This document shows positions 8,265-16,210 of a DNA stretch of 41,640 nucleotides, in pieces. Position 1 is the first letter of the stretch, and every line of letters starts with the position of its first letter. The translations under genes and the position numbers were made by a program. The stretch comes from Myxococcales bacterium (GTDB lineage: Bacteria; Myxococcota_A; Polyangia; Fen-1088), in assembly GCA_003158455.1 (NCBI GenBank), contig PMJO01000125.1:1-41640 (forward strand), in the 5' to 3' direction. The notes under the pieces are model-generated. The model saw only the letters and a list, made by a program, of their open reading frames with translations. It made no database searches and was not told the DNA's origin.

Positions 8265-11200
8265 GCTATGTGATACCGACGTAGTTTCTTCTGCAAGCCG
8301 AACCGCGAAAGGCCAAGGGCCTTGGCTGCCTTGGTCTGGTTTCCGCCACAGTTGGTCATGGCTTCGCGAAGCAGCGTCCGTTCTAACCTTTCCACGCGAG
8401 GCCGCAGGCGGATTCCGTCTCGCTCGTCGGCCAGAGCGGCAGCCGGATCGGACCCGGCCCGCACCTGGGGTGACAGGTCAGCCACGGTCACGACTGGGCC
8501 GGAAAAAGCCGCCGCACGCGTGATCTCATTTTCCAGTTCGCGCACGTTTCCGGGCCAGCGATAGCAACAAAGGCTGGCCATTGCCGAGACGTCAACCGAC
8601 TTGACGGCAGTGCCAGACGTCGCAGCCGCCTTCTGCATGAAGTGCTGCACGAGCAAGGGTACGTCCTCACTCCTCTCTCGCAACGGAGGCAGTACCAGGC
8701 GGACGACGGATATTCTGAAGAAAAGGTCCTGCCGGAACTTGCCCTGCGCCAGCAAACGCTCCAAGTCCTTGTTGGTCGCCACCAGAACCCGGACGTTCAC
8801 TTTCTGCGGGCGTTCACCTCCCACACGATGAAATTCCCCATCCTGGAGCACACGCAGAAGCTTGCCCTGCATGGCGGGCGACATCTCCGCGACCTCGTCA
8901 AGAAACAAGGTTCCGCCGTCCGCCACGGCAAACAGGCCGCGCGTCTCTCGATCAGCGCCGGTGAAGGCGCCCTTCACATGGCCAAAGAGGGTAGACTCGA
9001 GCAGAGTTTCGGGAATCGCCGCGCAGTTCTCAGAGACGAAGGGCCGGTCGCGACGAGGGCCGTTGAAGTGGATGGCACGGGCAACCAATTCCTTGCCGGT
9101 TCCGCTCTCACCTTCGATGACCACGGGCAGAGCCGTGTCGGTCACCCGATCGAGCAGGTGAAACAAGTCCAGCATGCGTGGGGTTTGCCCCACGATCTGG
9201 TGATAGTCGTAGCGCAGAGCCGCCACCTGGCGAGTCTCTTTCAGCTCCTCACGAACCCCCTGCAGCGCCTGCTCTTGCACGCGCAGTTCGTGCTCCAAAC
9301 GCCGGTTCAGGGCCTGGACCTGGTTTTCTCGACGGCGAAGCTCCGACACCAACCGCGCATTCTCGATGGCGATGGCGGCCTGCTCGGCAAAGTCCATGAC
9401 CATGGCCAGCGCCTCGTCATCGAAGACACCTTTGCGCAAACGATGGTCCACGTAGATCGTCCCCACCACGGCACCCTTGACTGACAGGGGCACCGCCAGC
9501 ACTGAACGAAGATGCAGATCGCTCACCGAAGCCGCTTCCTGGAAGCGACGATCTCCCGCAGCATCCACGGTGACCACAGGTTGCCCGGTCTCCGCCGCCT
9601 GTTTGGCGATGGAGCGAGACAGGACGAAATCAGGCGCATCCAGGGTGGTCTGCTCGATGTTGCGCGCTACCTTCACCACCAACTCACCTGAGCCATCCTT
9701 GAGCAGGAGAAACCCCCGTTCCGCGTCCGTCATTTCGATGGCGGTGTCGATGACCGCTTCGAGTACCCGCGGAAGGCGCAGATCGCTGTTGAGGCGCTTG
9801 TTGATGCGCTGAAGGCGGCGCAAGCGGACCTCGACCCTGGTTGCCCGTTCGACCAAGAGTGCAGTCGCAGTTCGTGCGTCGCCGGACGCCAGGCTGGCGG
9901 AGGGTGCCTCGGGATCACGGTCGAGGCCGGAGCGATACTGGGTGGGCGTGTTCATCCTGACCTCCTCGAAAATGCGCGCAGCGCGGGTCTGTTCATCCCG
10001 AGCGCTGGAATCGCCAGCCCGAGTGAGAAGCCGCGATGCTAGGTGCGCGGCCTTCCAGGCAGCGGGCCGGCGCCCATGCGCCAGAGCCGCGTCCACCAAA
10101 GCCGACAAACCGTGGCCAAGTTCCCCATCGCTTTCCGCGCTTTGCCCTGGCATGGCCAAGACTATGCGAGCCTGTGCCAGGGCAAGAATCTCGTCGCTCG
10201 CGGACGCGGCGCCGGACGAGGCACCGAGGTTTGCCATGGTTGCGCGGATCCGGCCACATGCCCTGAGGGCCTCCGCGGCCTGTCCCGCCTCAGCCAGGGC
10301 TTCGGCCCGGGCGAGCCCACTGGCAAAGGCCATGGGCTGATTCCCTGCGTGCGCAAAGGCCTCCTCGGCAGCGAGGTAAAGCGGCAAGGCGATACGAGGT
10401 GCGCCCTGGCGGCGTGCGATGTCGGCATCGAGCGATGAGGCGAAGGCAAAGAAGGCTTCCGCCTTAGCTGCGTTCGCTTCGTTGCGCAGGCGACGGGCGG
10501 TGCGGCTGGCGGCCTCCAGGTCTCCTAGCTGAAGGAAGAGTAGGCCCGTGTTGTAGAGCGCCAGGGCAAGATCGGTCACAATGCCCAGGCGGCCAAGATC
10601 ACGGAGCGCCCGTCGGAAAGCGTCGAGCGCTTCGCCGAACTGGCCGGTTTCAGCCAGAACACATCCCAGGTTGAAGACGGCGGCTGTCTGGCCGTGGACA
10701 TCGTGAAGCTCGTCGCAGAGGCGGGCCGCCTCCCGATAGGATTGGGCGGCAGGGGTCGGCTGGCCGGCCAGTTGCCAATACAGCCCGCGCAGAGCCGGCA
10801 CCCGGGCGGCAAGCGGCCGATCGGGGCAGGTCTCGGCCGCCTTTTCCAGTGCCACGATCAGGGAATCTGCCTCGCAAAGCCGCCCCGCATAGGTCAGCGC
10901 CAGGGCAGCAGCTTCCTGTGCGAAAAGCCCGGCATCGGAGGACTCCCCCAGCGCGGGCTCGGCTGCCTGCAGAGCCTCGGAGTAGAGACCGCAAGACACC
11001 AAGAGACGAGCCAACCGTGCACGCAGTCGCAAAACCTGGGAACCCCGCGGCCCTGCCAGCAACCCCACCTCCTGGAGGGCGATTTCGAGCACCTGCCGGG
11101 CGGCGACCGGATCCCCGCGCCGTCCCAGCAGCCAAGCCCGACGCTCTGCCAACTCGGTCTTGATCTCCATCGTCCCGTCCGGCGGTGGCTCGTCCAAGAG

Positions 11201-13318
11201 CGCGAGCGCGTCGTCGTACTGGCCCACTAGCCCCAAGGCTGTGGCCCAGGCGATGTGTTCAGACAGTGTGCCGGCCGTGGAAACGGCAGCCCGGGCGCGC
11301 ATCGCGAACCGGGCTACCTCTCCGAAGCGGCCAGCCTCGCCCGCGGCCCGCGCTGCAGCCCCAAAACAGGTAGCTGCTTGTTGCATCTCTCCCAGCGCCA
11401 GGTGCGCCTCGGCACGCCGAGGATCTGACTCGGACAAAGTCTGAATGGCCCGATGTGCGAGGGGATGCAGCGCCTTGTCACGCTTGACGCCGCGAAAAAC
11501 CGCAGCTGCGTGGGATTCCGTGGGAACCGTCAATTCCGCGCCCCCCAACCACCCTGCGCTCTGGGCCTCGCGCACAGCGATGGCAGTGTCCAAGTCAGCG
11601 ACGGGCTTCGGCGAATGCGCAAGCACCGAGGCCGCAAGCCAACCGCGCGTGTTTTGGCTCAGACCGGCGAACGTCGTATCCAGCAGGTGGCCGAAGTCGG
11701 CATCATCCTGGTCGACCCGGAATGCCTCGGCCCGGCCTTCGCGAACCTGTTGTACCCAGCGACGCACAAGCAACGCGGCCGAGGCCGCGAGTCCCCCGGA
11801 CGCGCGCACGATCTGCTCTACCACTTGGGAGGTGGGCTCGCTCCCTGCCGCCCGACTGGCGAGGGCGCGAATATCCTCGGCCTGCAGCGGCCCGAGTTGA
11901 AGATCGACGACCTCGGCGCTGCGCAAGGCCTGCTCAGCGGGCAACATGACGAACAGCCTGCCCCCGGGTGATCCTTCCGCCACTGCCTGGGCGACCAGTT
12001 CCTCTTGCTTGCCTGGTCCAAGCACCAGACACAGAGGACGCTGCTGCGCGCGCGCCTCAAGCGCATCGACCAGTGCGGCCGTGCGAGCCTGTAACGAACG
12101 GGTGGGCTCGTCCCAAGGGGGAGTTGGCTCGCCAGGGGTGGCGGGCAGGTCGGCTTGCAGCGCCGACAACCCGCGCTCGTCCACAGTGAAGGGCGGCAAG
12201 GTCTGCGAAAGCAGGGCCAGCCGCGCATCGCGAAGAACCCGCCGGATCAACGTACGACGGCCGGATCCAGGTGGACCGGAAACAGTCGCCACGGCGGCCG
12301 GGGCATTCCCTTCCGCGAGTCGTTCCAGCAGCGCCCAGAGTGCTTGCTCCTGCTGGGCGCGGCCAACGAGGAACCCCGCCAGTGGATCACCGGCTGGATG
12401 CGGAACGGACAGGTCCAATTCGACCGGAGTGACGTTGTCGGGAAGAATGCGACGAATCTCCCGCAGCAGGTCGCGCGCGCTGGCAGGCCGTTTTTCGGTC
12501 GCGACAGCCAGCAAGCGGCCTAGCAAAGTGTCCCAGTCTGCCGGCAAACCCGGACAAAGCGAGGATGGCGCTGGCGGCGGGCCTTCCATGAGACGACGAA
12601 CAGCATCCATTCCCGCGCCGAATGGCGGCACGCCCGTCCAAGCCGCGTACAGGGTCGCTCCCAGACTGAATAGATCAGCCGCTGGGCCGCGCTCACCAAC
12701 CAGAGCCTCAGGCGCGATGAAACCCAAGGTGCCTGAGGCACCTGCCGCCACGATCCCCAAGCCTTCGGGGGCTCCGGGCACCGGGAGCAGGCGTTCGGAC
12801 AACCCGAAGTCGATCAGCACGGGGCGACCTTCATGGTCGCAGCGCACATTGGCAGGGCTGATGTCGCCGTGGACAAGGCCACGGCCGTGCAAGTAGGCCA
12901 CGGCATCAGCCAGATCCTCGGCCGCAGCGGCGAAGCGACGAAAGCGATCTTCGCCATGGGCCGCGGCCAGATGCGCCGCCAAGTCGGGCCCGGAGAGCTG
13001 GTCGGTCACCAGAAAGAGTCGGCCCGCCAACTCCCCTTCGGAGATCCGTCCCGTGTCCCGAACCTTGACGATGCCGCGGTGGCCGAGTTCGCTGAGACGG
13101 CCAAACTCATCGAGCAAGCGTGCGATAGTGCCCGGCTCCAACTCGGCGGGAAAGAGCTTCACCGCACAGGGTGCGTGGTCGGCCAAGTCCTCGGCAGCAT
13201 AGACTTCGCTACTGGCTCCCACCCCGAGTCGTGTGCCTAGCCGATAGCGATCCGCGACCAGGGGCCACGGGCCATTGCCCGCCCCACTCGATGTGCCAAC
13301 TTCATTGACTGCTACCAC
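8258..13318 (-). CDS. Ser/Thr kinase - ATPase - TPR - GAF - sigma-54 activator fusion
   Basis: This 1686-residue cytoplasmic signalling protein joins a kinase to a sigma-54 enhancer-binding activator. The protein kinase domain (about 25-290) has glycine loop GVGASSEVY, K54, a catalytic loop HGDISPAN (D152, N157) and DFG at 170-172. The usual Arg of HRD is Gly, making it a non-RD kinase. A STAND/AAA-like domain follows (about 315-560) with a degenerate P-loop GPPGSGRRT (348-356), in which the Walker Lys is Arg. Residues 640-1120 are TPR-like helical pairs. A GAF domain spans about 1175-1325 and a coiled coil 1325-1370. The sigma-54 AAA+ domain (1374-1600) is intact, with GESGTGKE (1403), GAFTGA (1450) and a Walker B at GGTLFLDE. 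A Fis-type helix-turn-helix (NQTKAAKALGLSRFGLQKKL) ends the protein. The predicted role is activation of RNA polymerase-sigma-54 promoters under control of the kinase, TPR and GAF inputs; targets are unknown. The start is GTG 13318, about 2 nt from the predicted transcription start. Confidence 0.93.
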   Translation of the reverse strand: MVAVNEVGTSSGAGNGPWPLVADRYRLGTRLGVGASSEVYAAEDLADHAPCAVKLFPAELEPGTIARLLDEFGRLSELGHRGIVKVRDTGRISEGELAGRLFLVTDQLSGPDLAAHLAAAHGEDRFRRFAAAAEDLADAVAYLHGRGLVHGDISPANVRCDHEGRPVLIDFGLSERLLPVPGAPEGLGIVAAGASGTLGFIAPEALVGERGPAADLFSLGATLYAAWTGVPPFGAGMDAVRRLMEGPPPAPSSLCPGLPADWDTLLGRLLAVATEKRPASARDLLREIRRILPDNVTPVELDLSVPHPAGDPLAGFLVGRAQQEQALWALLERLAEGNAPAAVATVSGPPGSGRRTLIRRVLRDARLALLSQTLPPFTVDERGLSALQADLPATPGEPTPPWDEPTRSLQARTAALVDALEARAQQRPLCLVLGPGKQEELVAQAVAEGSPGGRLFVMLPAEQALRSAEVVDLQLGPLQAEDIRALASRAAGSEPTSQVVEQIVRASGGLAASAALLVRRWVQQVREGRAEAFRVDQDDADFGHLLDTTFAGLSQNTRGWLAASVLAHSPKPVADLDTAIAVREAQSAGWLGGAELTVPTESHAAAVFRGVKRDKALHPLAHRAIQTLSESDPRRAEAHLALGEMQQAATCFGAAARAAGEAGRFGEVARFAMRARAAVSTAGTLSEHIAWATALGLVGQYDDALALLDEPPPDGTMEIKTELAERRAWLLGRRGDPVAARQVLEIALQEVGLLAGPRGSQVLRLRARLARLLVSCGLYSEALQAAEPALGESSDAGLFAQEAAALALTYAGRLCEADSLIVALEKAAETCPDRPLAARVPALRGLYWQLAGQPTPAAQSYREAARLCDELHDVHGQTAAVFNLGCVLAETGQFGEALDAFRRALRDLGRLGIVTDLALALYNTGLLFLQLGDLEAASRTARRLRNEANAAKAEAFFAFASSLDADIARRQGAPRIALPLYLAAEEAFAHAGNQPMAFASGLARAEALAEAGQAAEALRACGRIRATMANLGASSGAASASDEILALAQARIVLAMPGQSAESDGELGHGLSALVDAALAHGRRPAAWKAAHLASRLLTRAGDSSARDEQTRAARIFEEVRMNTPTQYRSGLDRDPEAPSASLASGDARTATALLVERATRVEVRLRRLQRINKRLNSDLRLPRVLEAVIDTAIEMTDAERGFLLLKDGSGELVVKVARNIEQTTLDAPDFVLSRSIAKQAAETGQPVVTVDAAGDRRFQEAASVSDLHLRSVLAVPLSVKGAVVGTIYVDHRLRKGVFDDEALAMVMDFAEQAAIAIENARLVSELRRRENQVQALNRRLEHELRVQEQALQGVREELKETRQVAALRYDYHQIVGQTPRMLDLFHLLDRVTDTALPVVIEGESGTGKELVARAIHFNGPRRDRPFVSENCAAIPETLLESTLFGHVKGAFTGADRETRGLFAVADGGTLFLDEVAEMSPAMQGKLLRVLQDGEFHRVGGERPQKVNVRVLVATNKDLERLLAQGKFRQDLFFRISVVRLVLPPLRERSEDVPLLVQHFMQKAAATSGTAVKSVDVSAMASLCCYRWPGNVRELENEITRAAAFSGPVVTVADLSPQVRAGSDPAAALADERDGIRLRPRVERLERTLLREAMTNCGGNQTKAAKALGLSRFGLQKKLRRYHIAT

Positions 13319-13326
13319 CAGCGCTC

Positions 13327-13354
13327 ATTATACGATTTCCAATGAGTTTTGGAA
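13327..13354 (-). promoter_or_regulatory. kinase gene promoter with overlapping inverted repeat
   Basis: On the minus strand a perfect TATAAT (13332-13327) ends 8 nt before the GTG start, so transcription would begin within about 0-3 nt of the start codon: a leaderless or nearly leaderless mRNA. The inverted repeat TTCCAA-N6-TTGGAA (13337-13354) covers the -35 position, where there is no good TTGACA match. A smaller one, GTCAA-GT-TTGAC, lies at 13371-13382. An activator or autoregulator binding at the repeat is a reasonable inference. Confidence 0.5.
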
Positions 13355-13408
13355 GTCAGCCTATTTCGTTGTCAAGTTTGACGCGATGGTTCTAGCACTG
13401 TGAGCCGT

Positions 13409-14335
13409 CTAGCGAGAAGCCGATCCACCAGGGTTTCGGCTCCGCAGGCGTGCAAGCGCTGCCTGCGCCATGTTCCTGATCTCCTCGTCCTCATGAGCAT
13501 CGGCCACGAAGCTCAGGTAGTCGCTAGCTTCTTGTCCCCCAAGGGATGCGATGGCATCGATGATCTTGCGCACTTCCCGACGGTCTTTCATCGACTTGCT
13601 CTTGGTCAGCGCCGAGACTGCGCGCGGATCGCGTAGTTCGACTAGCGCGCCGAGGGCGGCGTCCCGGATGGTTTCCTCATCGTCGGAGAGCAAAGCGATC
13701 AGGGCGGGAACCTCATCACGCAGCTTGCGCGCCGCCGCCACCCGAATGGCTTCCGGACGCATCTCTCCGGAAGCGGCCAAGGCCGCGTGAATGATCCGGG
13801 GCTCGGCAGACCACAGCTTCTGGCGCGCGGAGTAACCGGCCAGCAAGTCGCCGACCGCGCGCTCTGCCAGCCGCTGCATGACCTGCTTTCTGTCATGCTG
13901 TGCTTCGGGGTCGTATAGCATCTCGACATTCGCCTGTACGTCTTCGCCAAAGTGCGCAGGAGCCACGCCGGCAGGACGAGTGGACACGTTCAGCCGCACA
14001 CTAGCGCGCACGGCGGCCTTGCCATCGGCCTGCACCGTCTCCATTGATAGGATGAGACGGATTCTCGCCACGGCTGCGCCGGGGTTGCTGCTCTCCGTGG
14101 CTTCACCGGCAAAGATCCCGGTTTGCAAGAGCTGCGAGCGTGCCTTGTACGCCAGCGCCTCTCGGTCGACCAGCGAAGACTCGTCACCAGGGCTCGCCGC
14201 AGCAGTGATGTCCAGAGGTCCGAGCCACAGTGCCGCGCCCGGCTTCGCGATCGGCCGCTTGCAGGCAGCGGCTGCCAGGGGAAGCATCACCCAGACGGCG
14301 TATCGGAGCCACGCCCGCCGCCGTGACCAAGTCAT
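13409..14335 (-). CDS. HEAT-repeat lipoprotein
   Basis: The protein has 308 residues. A signal peptide ends in the lipobox-like LAAAAC (Cys about 25), so it is probably anchored to a membrane facing the periplasm. The middle part (about 35-180) is a predicted alpha/beta domain of unknown family. The C-terminal 120 residues are HEAT/PBS-like helical repeats, with spaced units such as EVPALIALLSDDEETIRDAALGAL, DPRAVSALTKSKSMKDR and EASDYLSFVADAHEDEEIR. Such repeats usually bind another protein. The gene follows the ATP-grasp gene by 11 nt on the same strand and is probably co-transcribed with it. Downstream, 90 nt carry the promoter of the giant kinase gene. Confidence 0.8.
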   Translation of the reverse strand: MTWSRRRAWLRYAVWVMLPLAAAACKRPIAKPGAALWLGPLDITAAASPGDESSLVDREALAYKARSQLLQTGIFAGEATESSNPGAAVARIRLILSMETVQADGKAAVRASVRLNVSTRPAGVAPAHFGEDVQANVEMLYDPEAQHDRKQVMQRLAERAVGDLLAGYSARQKLWSAEPRIIHAALAASGEMRPEAIRVAAARKLRDEVPALIALLSDDEETIRDAALGALVELRDPRAVSALTKSKSMKDRREVRKIIDAIASLGGQEASDYLSFVADAHEDEEIRNMAQAALARLRSRNPGGSASR

Positions 14336-14346
14336 GCACGTTGGCC

Positions 14347-15486
14347 TCAGCCGCCCCGACGCGCGCCCGCCGGTGCGAAACCTCTGCCCGCGGGCAGGGA
14401 TTCGCCCTGGGTATCGAGATCAGTTTCACTCGGTGGCTCGGCCAAGGGAATCGGGGTCTCATCCAGACGCCGGGCGAGAGCCAAAGCCAAGAGTCGCAAG
14501 ATCACGTCCTTGTATGAGAGCCCGCCCGTCTTTGCCGCCCGGGAGAACCCTCCCGCCAGGTCAGAAAGATCACAATTGGGGTTCACGTCGATGACGTAGG
14601 GCGTGCCATCGGCGGCCAGACGAATATCCATGCGTCCGTAGTCGCGCAGACCTATGCAACGAAAGGCCTGCAGGGCCGTCTGGGCCACCTTGTCGCGCAG
14701 CTCAGACGACAGGCCTTCGCAGCGGACCGGCCGGGTGCCCTTGTACTCAACCGAATCCTCCACCCACTTGCCTTCGAACGACACGATCTTGGGCCGGTCG
14801 GGTGGCATGGCAGAGAAGTCGATCTCGAAAAACGGGAAGATCTGAAGTCCGCCGTCAACCTGTCCCAGCAGGGACACGTAGATCTCACGTCCTTCGATGT
14901 ACTCCTCGACCAGCGCTGGCTGGTGGTAGCGCTCAAGGATATGCAGGACGCGCGCGTTGAGCGCCTTCTCATCGCTGACCACCGACGCCCGAGTAATCCC
15001 GACCGAGGCGTCCTCGCGCGCCGGTTTGACGATGAGAGGAAACCGCAGGGTCAAACCAGCCAGATCGCCTGTCTCAGACACCAGCGACCCTTTCGGCACC
15101 GGAACGCCGCGGGCTGAGAGGATGTCTTTCACCTTTTCTTTGCGCAGCGCCAGGGACAGGGCAAACGGTCCTGAACCCGTATAGGCGATCCGCTCCAACT
15201 CCATGAGCAGCGGCAAAAGGCTCTCGAAGCGGTTGTCCCCATGGATCGACTCGCAAAGATTGAACACTGCTGCCGGCTTGCACGCGCGCAACTCGCTCAC
15301 CGCGCCCGCCACGTCGCTGGTCACCCCCAACCCGGATGCCTCATAGCTGTTCGTCGCGAGGATGCGGACGATGTGGTCCGCAATCTCCTTCACATCCTCG
15401 CGCGCTTTGTTCTCGGGATCCGATTCGGCTCCCTCGAAGTCACGATTGTAGATGACTACGATCCGCGGCCTGGTCCGTGCCTTCAC
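14347..15486 (-). CDS. ATP-grasp ligase, D-Ala-D-Ala ligase-like
   Basis: The protein has 379 residues with the D-alanine-D-alanine-ligase type ATP-grasp fold. The N-terminal domain (RIVVIYNRDFEGAESDPENK) carries FNLCESIHGDNRFE. The ATP-binding region has FPLIVKPAREDASVGI (nucleotide Lys) and VEEYIEGREIYVSLLG, and the metal site is GRMDIRLAADG...VIDVNPNCDLSD, with a conservative Glu-to-Asp change. The key residues are therefore present and it should be an active carboxylate-amine ligase. The substrate is unknown; it is not necessarily D-Ala, because the sequence departs from true Ddl. The start is GTG 15486, overlapping the lipB stop as GTGA, so translation is coupled to lipB. A Pro/Glu/Arg-rich tail of about 40 residues follows the domain. 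A second, degenerate relative lies at 17.9 kb. Confidence 0.87.
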   Translation of the reverse strand: MKARTRPRIVVIYNRDFEGAESDPENKAREDVKEIADHIVRILATNSYEASGLGVTSDVAGAVSELRACKPAAVFNLCESIHGDNRFESLLPLLMELERIAYTGSGPFALSLALRKEKVKDILSARGVPVPKGSLVSETGDLAGLTLRFPLIVKPAREDASVGITRASVVSDEKALNARVLHILERYHQPALVEEYIEGREIYVSLLGQVDGGLQIFPFFEIDFSAMPPDRPKIVSFEGKWVEDSVEYKGTRPVRCEGLSSELRDKVAQTALQAFRCIGLRDYGRMDIRLAADGTPYVIDVNPNCDLSDLAGGFSRAAKTGGLSYKDVILRLLALALARRLDETPIPLAEPPSETDLDTQGESLPAGRGFAPAGARRGG

Positions 15487-16205
15487 GATGCTTCCATCAT
15501 TCTAGTCAGTGGCGCTGTCCAATTGCAACCGGTAACACGCGCCTCTAGTAGTTGTACACCAAAGTTCTTCTCAAACAAGCCGATGAGAGATCGGGCTACC
15601 ATTTCCGGTGGGTGCACCCTCCCGATCTCCCGGGCCAGCGACGTCACACCTGCGCTTGGCAGGCCACAGGGAATGATGGCCGAAAACCCAGCCAGGTCGA
15701 TGGCAAGGTTGAGAGCGAAACCGTGGGTGGCGATCCCATGTCGCACGTGCACCCCGAAAGCACATATTTTGTCGGATCCGAGCCACACCCCAGGGGTCGA
15801 CGCGCGCCACTCGGCCGCAAGTCCGAAGCCGGCAAGCCACTCGACTATGCTCGTCGCCATGGCCTGCATGTGGGCGCGTACGCCCCGGTGCAGCCGGAAG
15901 ACGGGGTAGCCTACAAGCTGACCCGGTCCGTGGAAGGTCACGTCGCCACCGCGTGACGTCCGGCAAATATCAATGCCCCGAGCGCGCAAGACCGGGATGG
16001 GAAGCAGCACATGGGCCGGGTCGGCGTGGCGGCCCAACGTGATTACGGCCGGGTGCTCGAGCAGAAGCAGGGTATCCCGCCTGCGGCCGGCCAAGATCTC
16101 GTTCCGGATCTGCTCTTGCAGCTCCAGTGCCGGCCGATAGGCAACCCGACCCAACCACGACCATTCGGCCGCGGCCTCCGCTTGGGAACGGCAGCCTGCG
16201 GCCAT
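15483..16205 (-). CDS. lipB: octanoyl-[acyl-carrier-protein]:protein N-octanoyltransferase LipB
   Basis: LipB transfers octanoate from acyl-carrier protein to the lipoyl domains of 2-oxoacid dehydrogenases and GcvH, the first step of lipoate synthesis. The protein has 240 residues, normal for the family. It contains LLLEHPAVITLGRHAD, then TSRGGDVTFHGPGQLVGYPVF, then the catalytic Lys in SDKICAFGVHVRHGIATHGFALN and the catalytic Cys in IIPCGLPSAGVTSL. The ATG at 16205 was chosen because the longer in-frame version runs into the upstream gene and adds non-family sequence; GAGG lies about 10 nt upstream. It starts 5 nt after the stop of the HARE-HTH gene and overlaps the ATP-grasp gene by 4 nt, so it sits inside a tight operon. 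LipA is not in the window. Confidence 0.95.
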   Translation of the reverse strand: MAAGCRSQAEAAAEWSWLGRVAYRPALELQEQIRNEILAGRRRDTLLLLEHPAVITLGRHADPAHVLLPIPVLRARGIDICRTSRGGDVTFHGPGQLVGYPVFRLHRGVRAHMQAMATSIVEWLAGFGLAAEWRASTPGVWLGSDKICAFGVHVRHGIATHGFALNLAIDLAGFSAIIPCGLPSAGVTSLAREIGRVHPPEMVARSLIGLFEKNFGVQLLEARVTGCNWTAPLTRMMEAS

Positions 16206-16210
16206 GGGCA

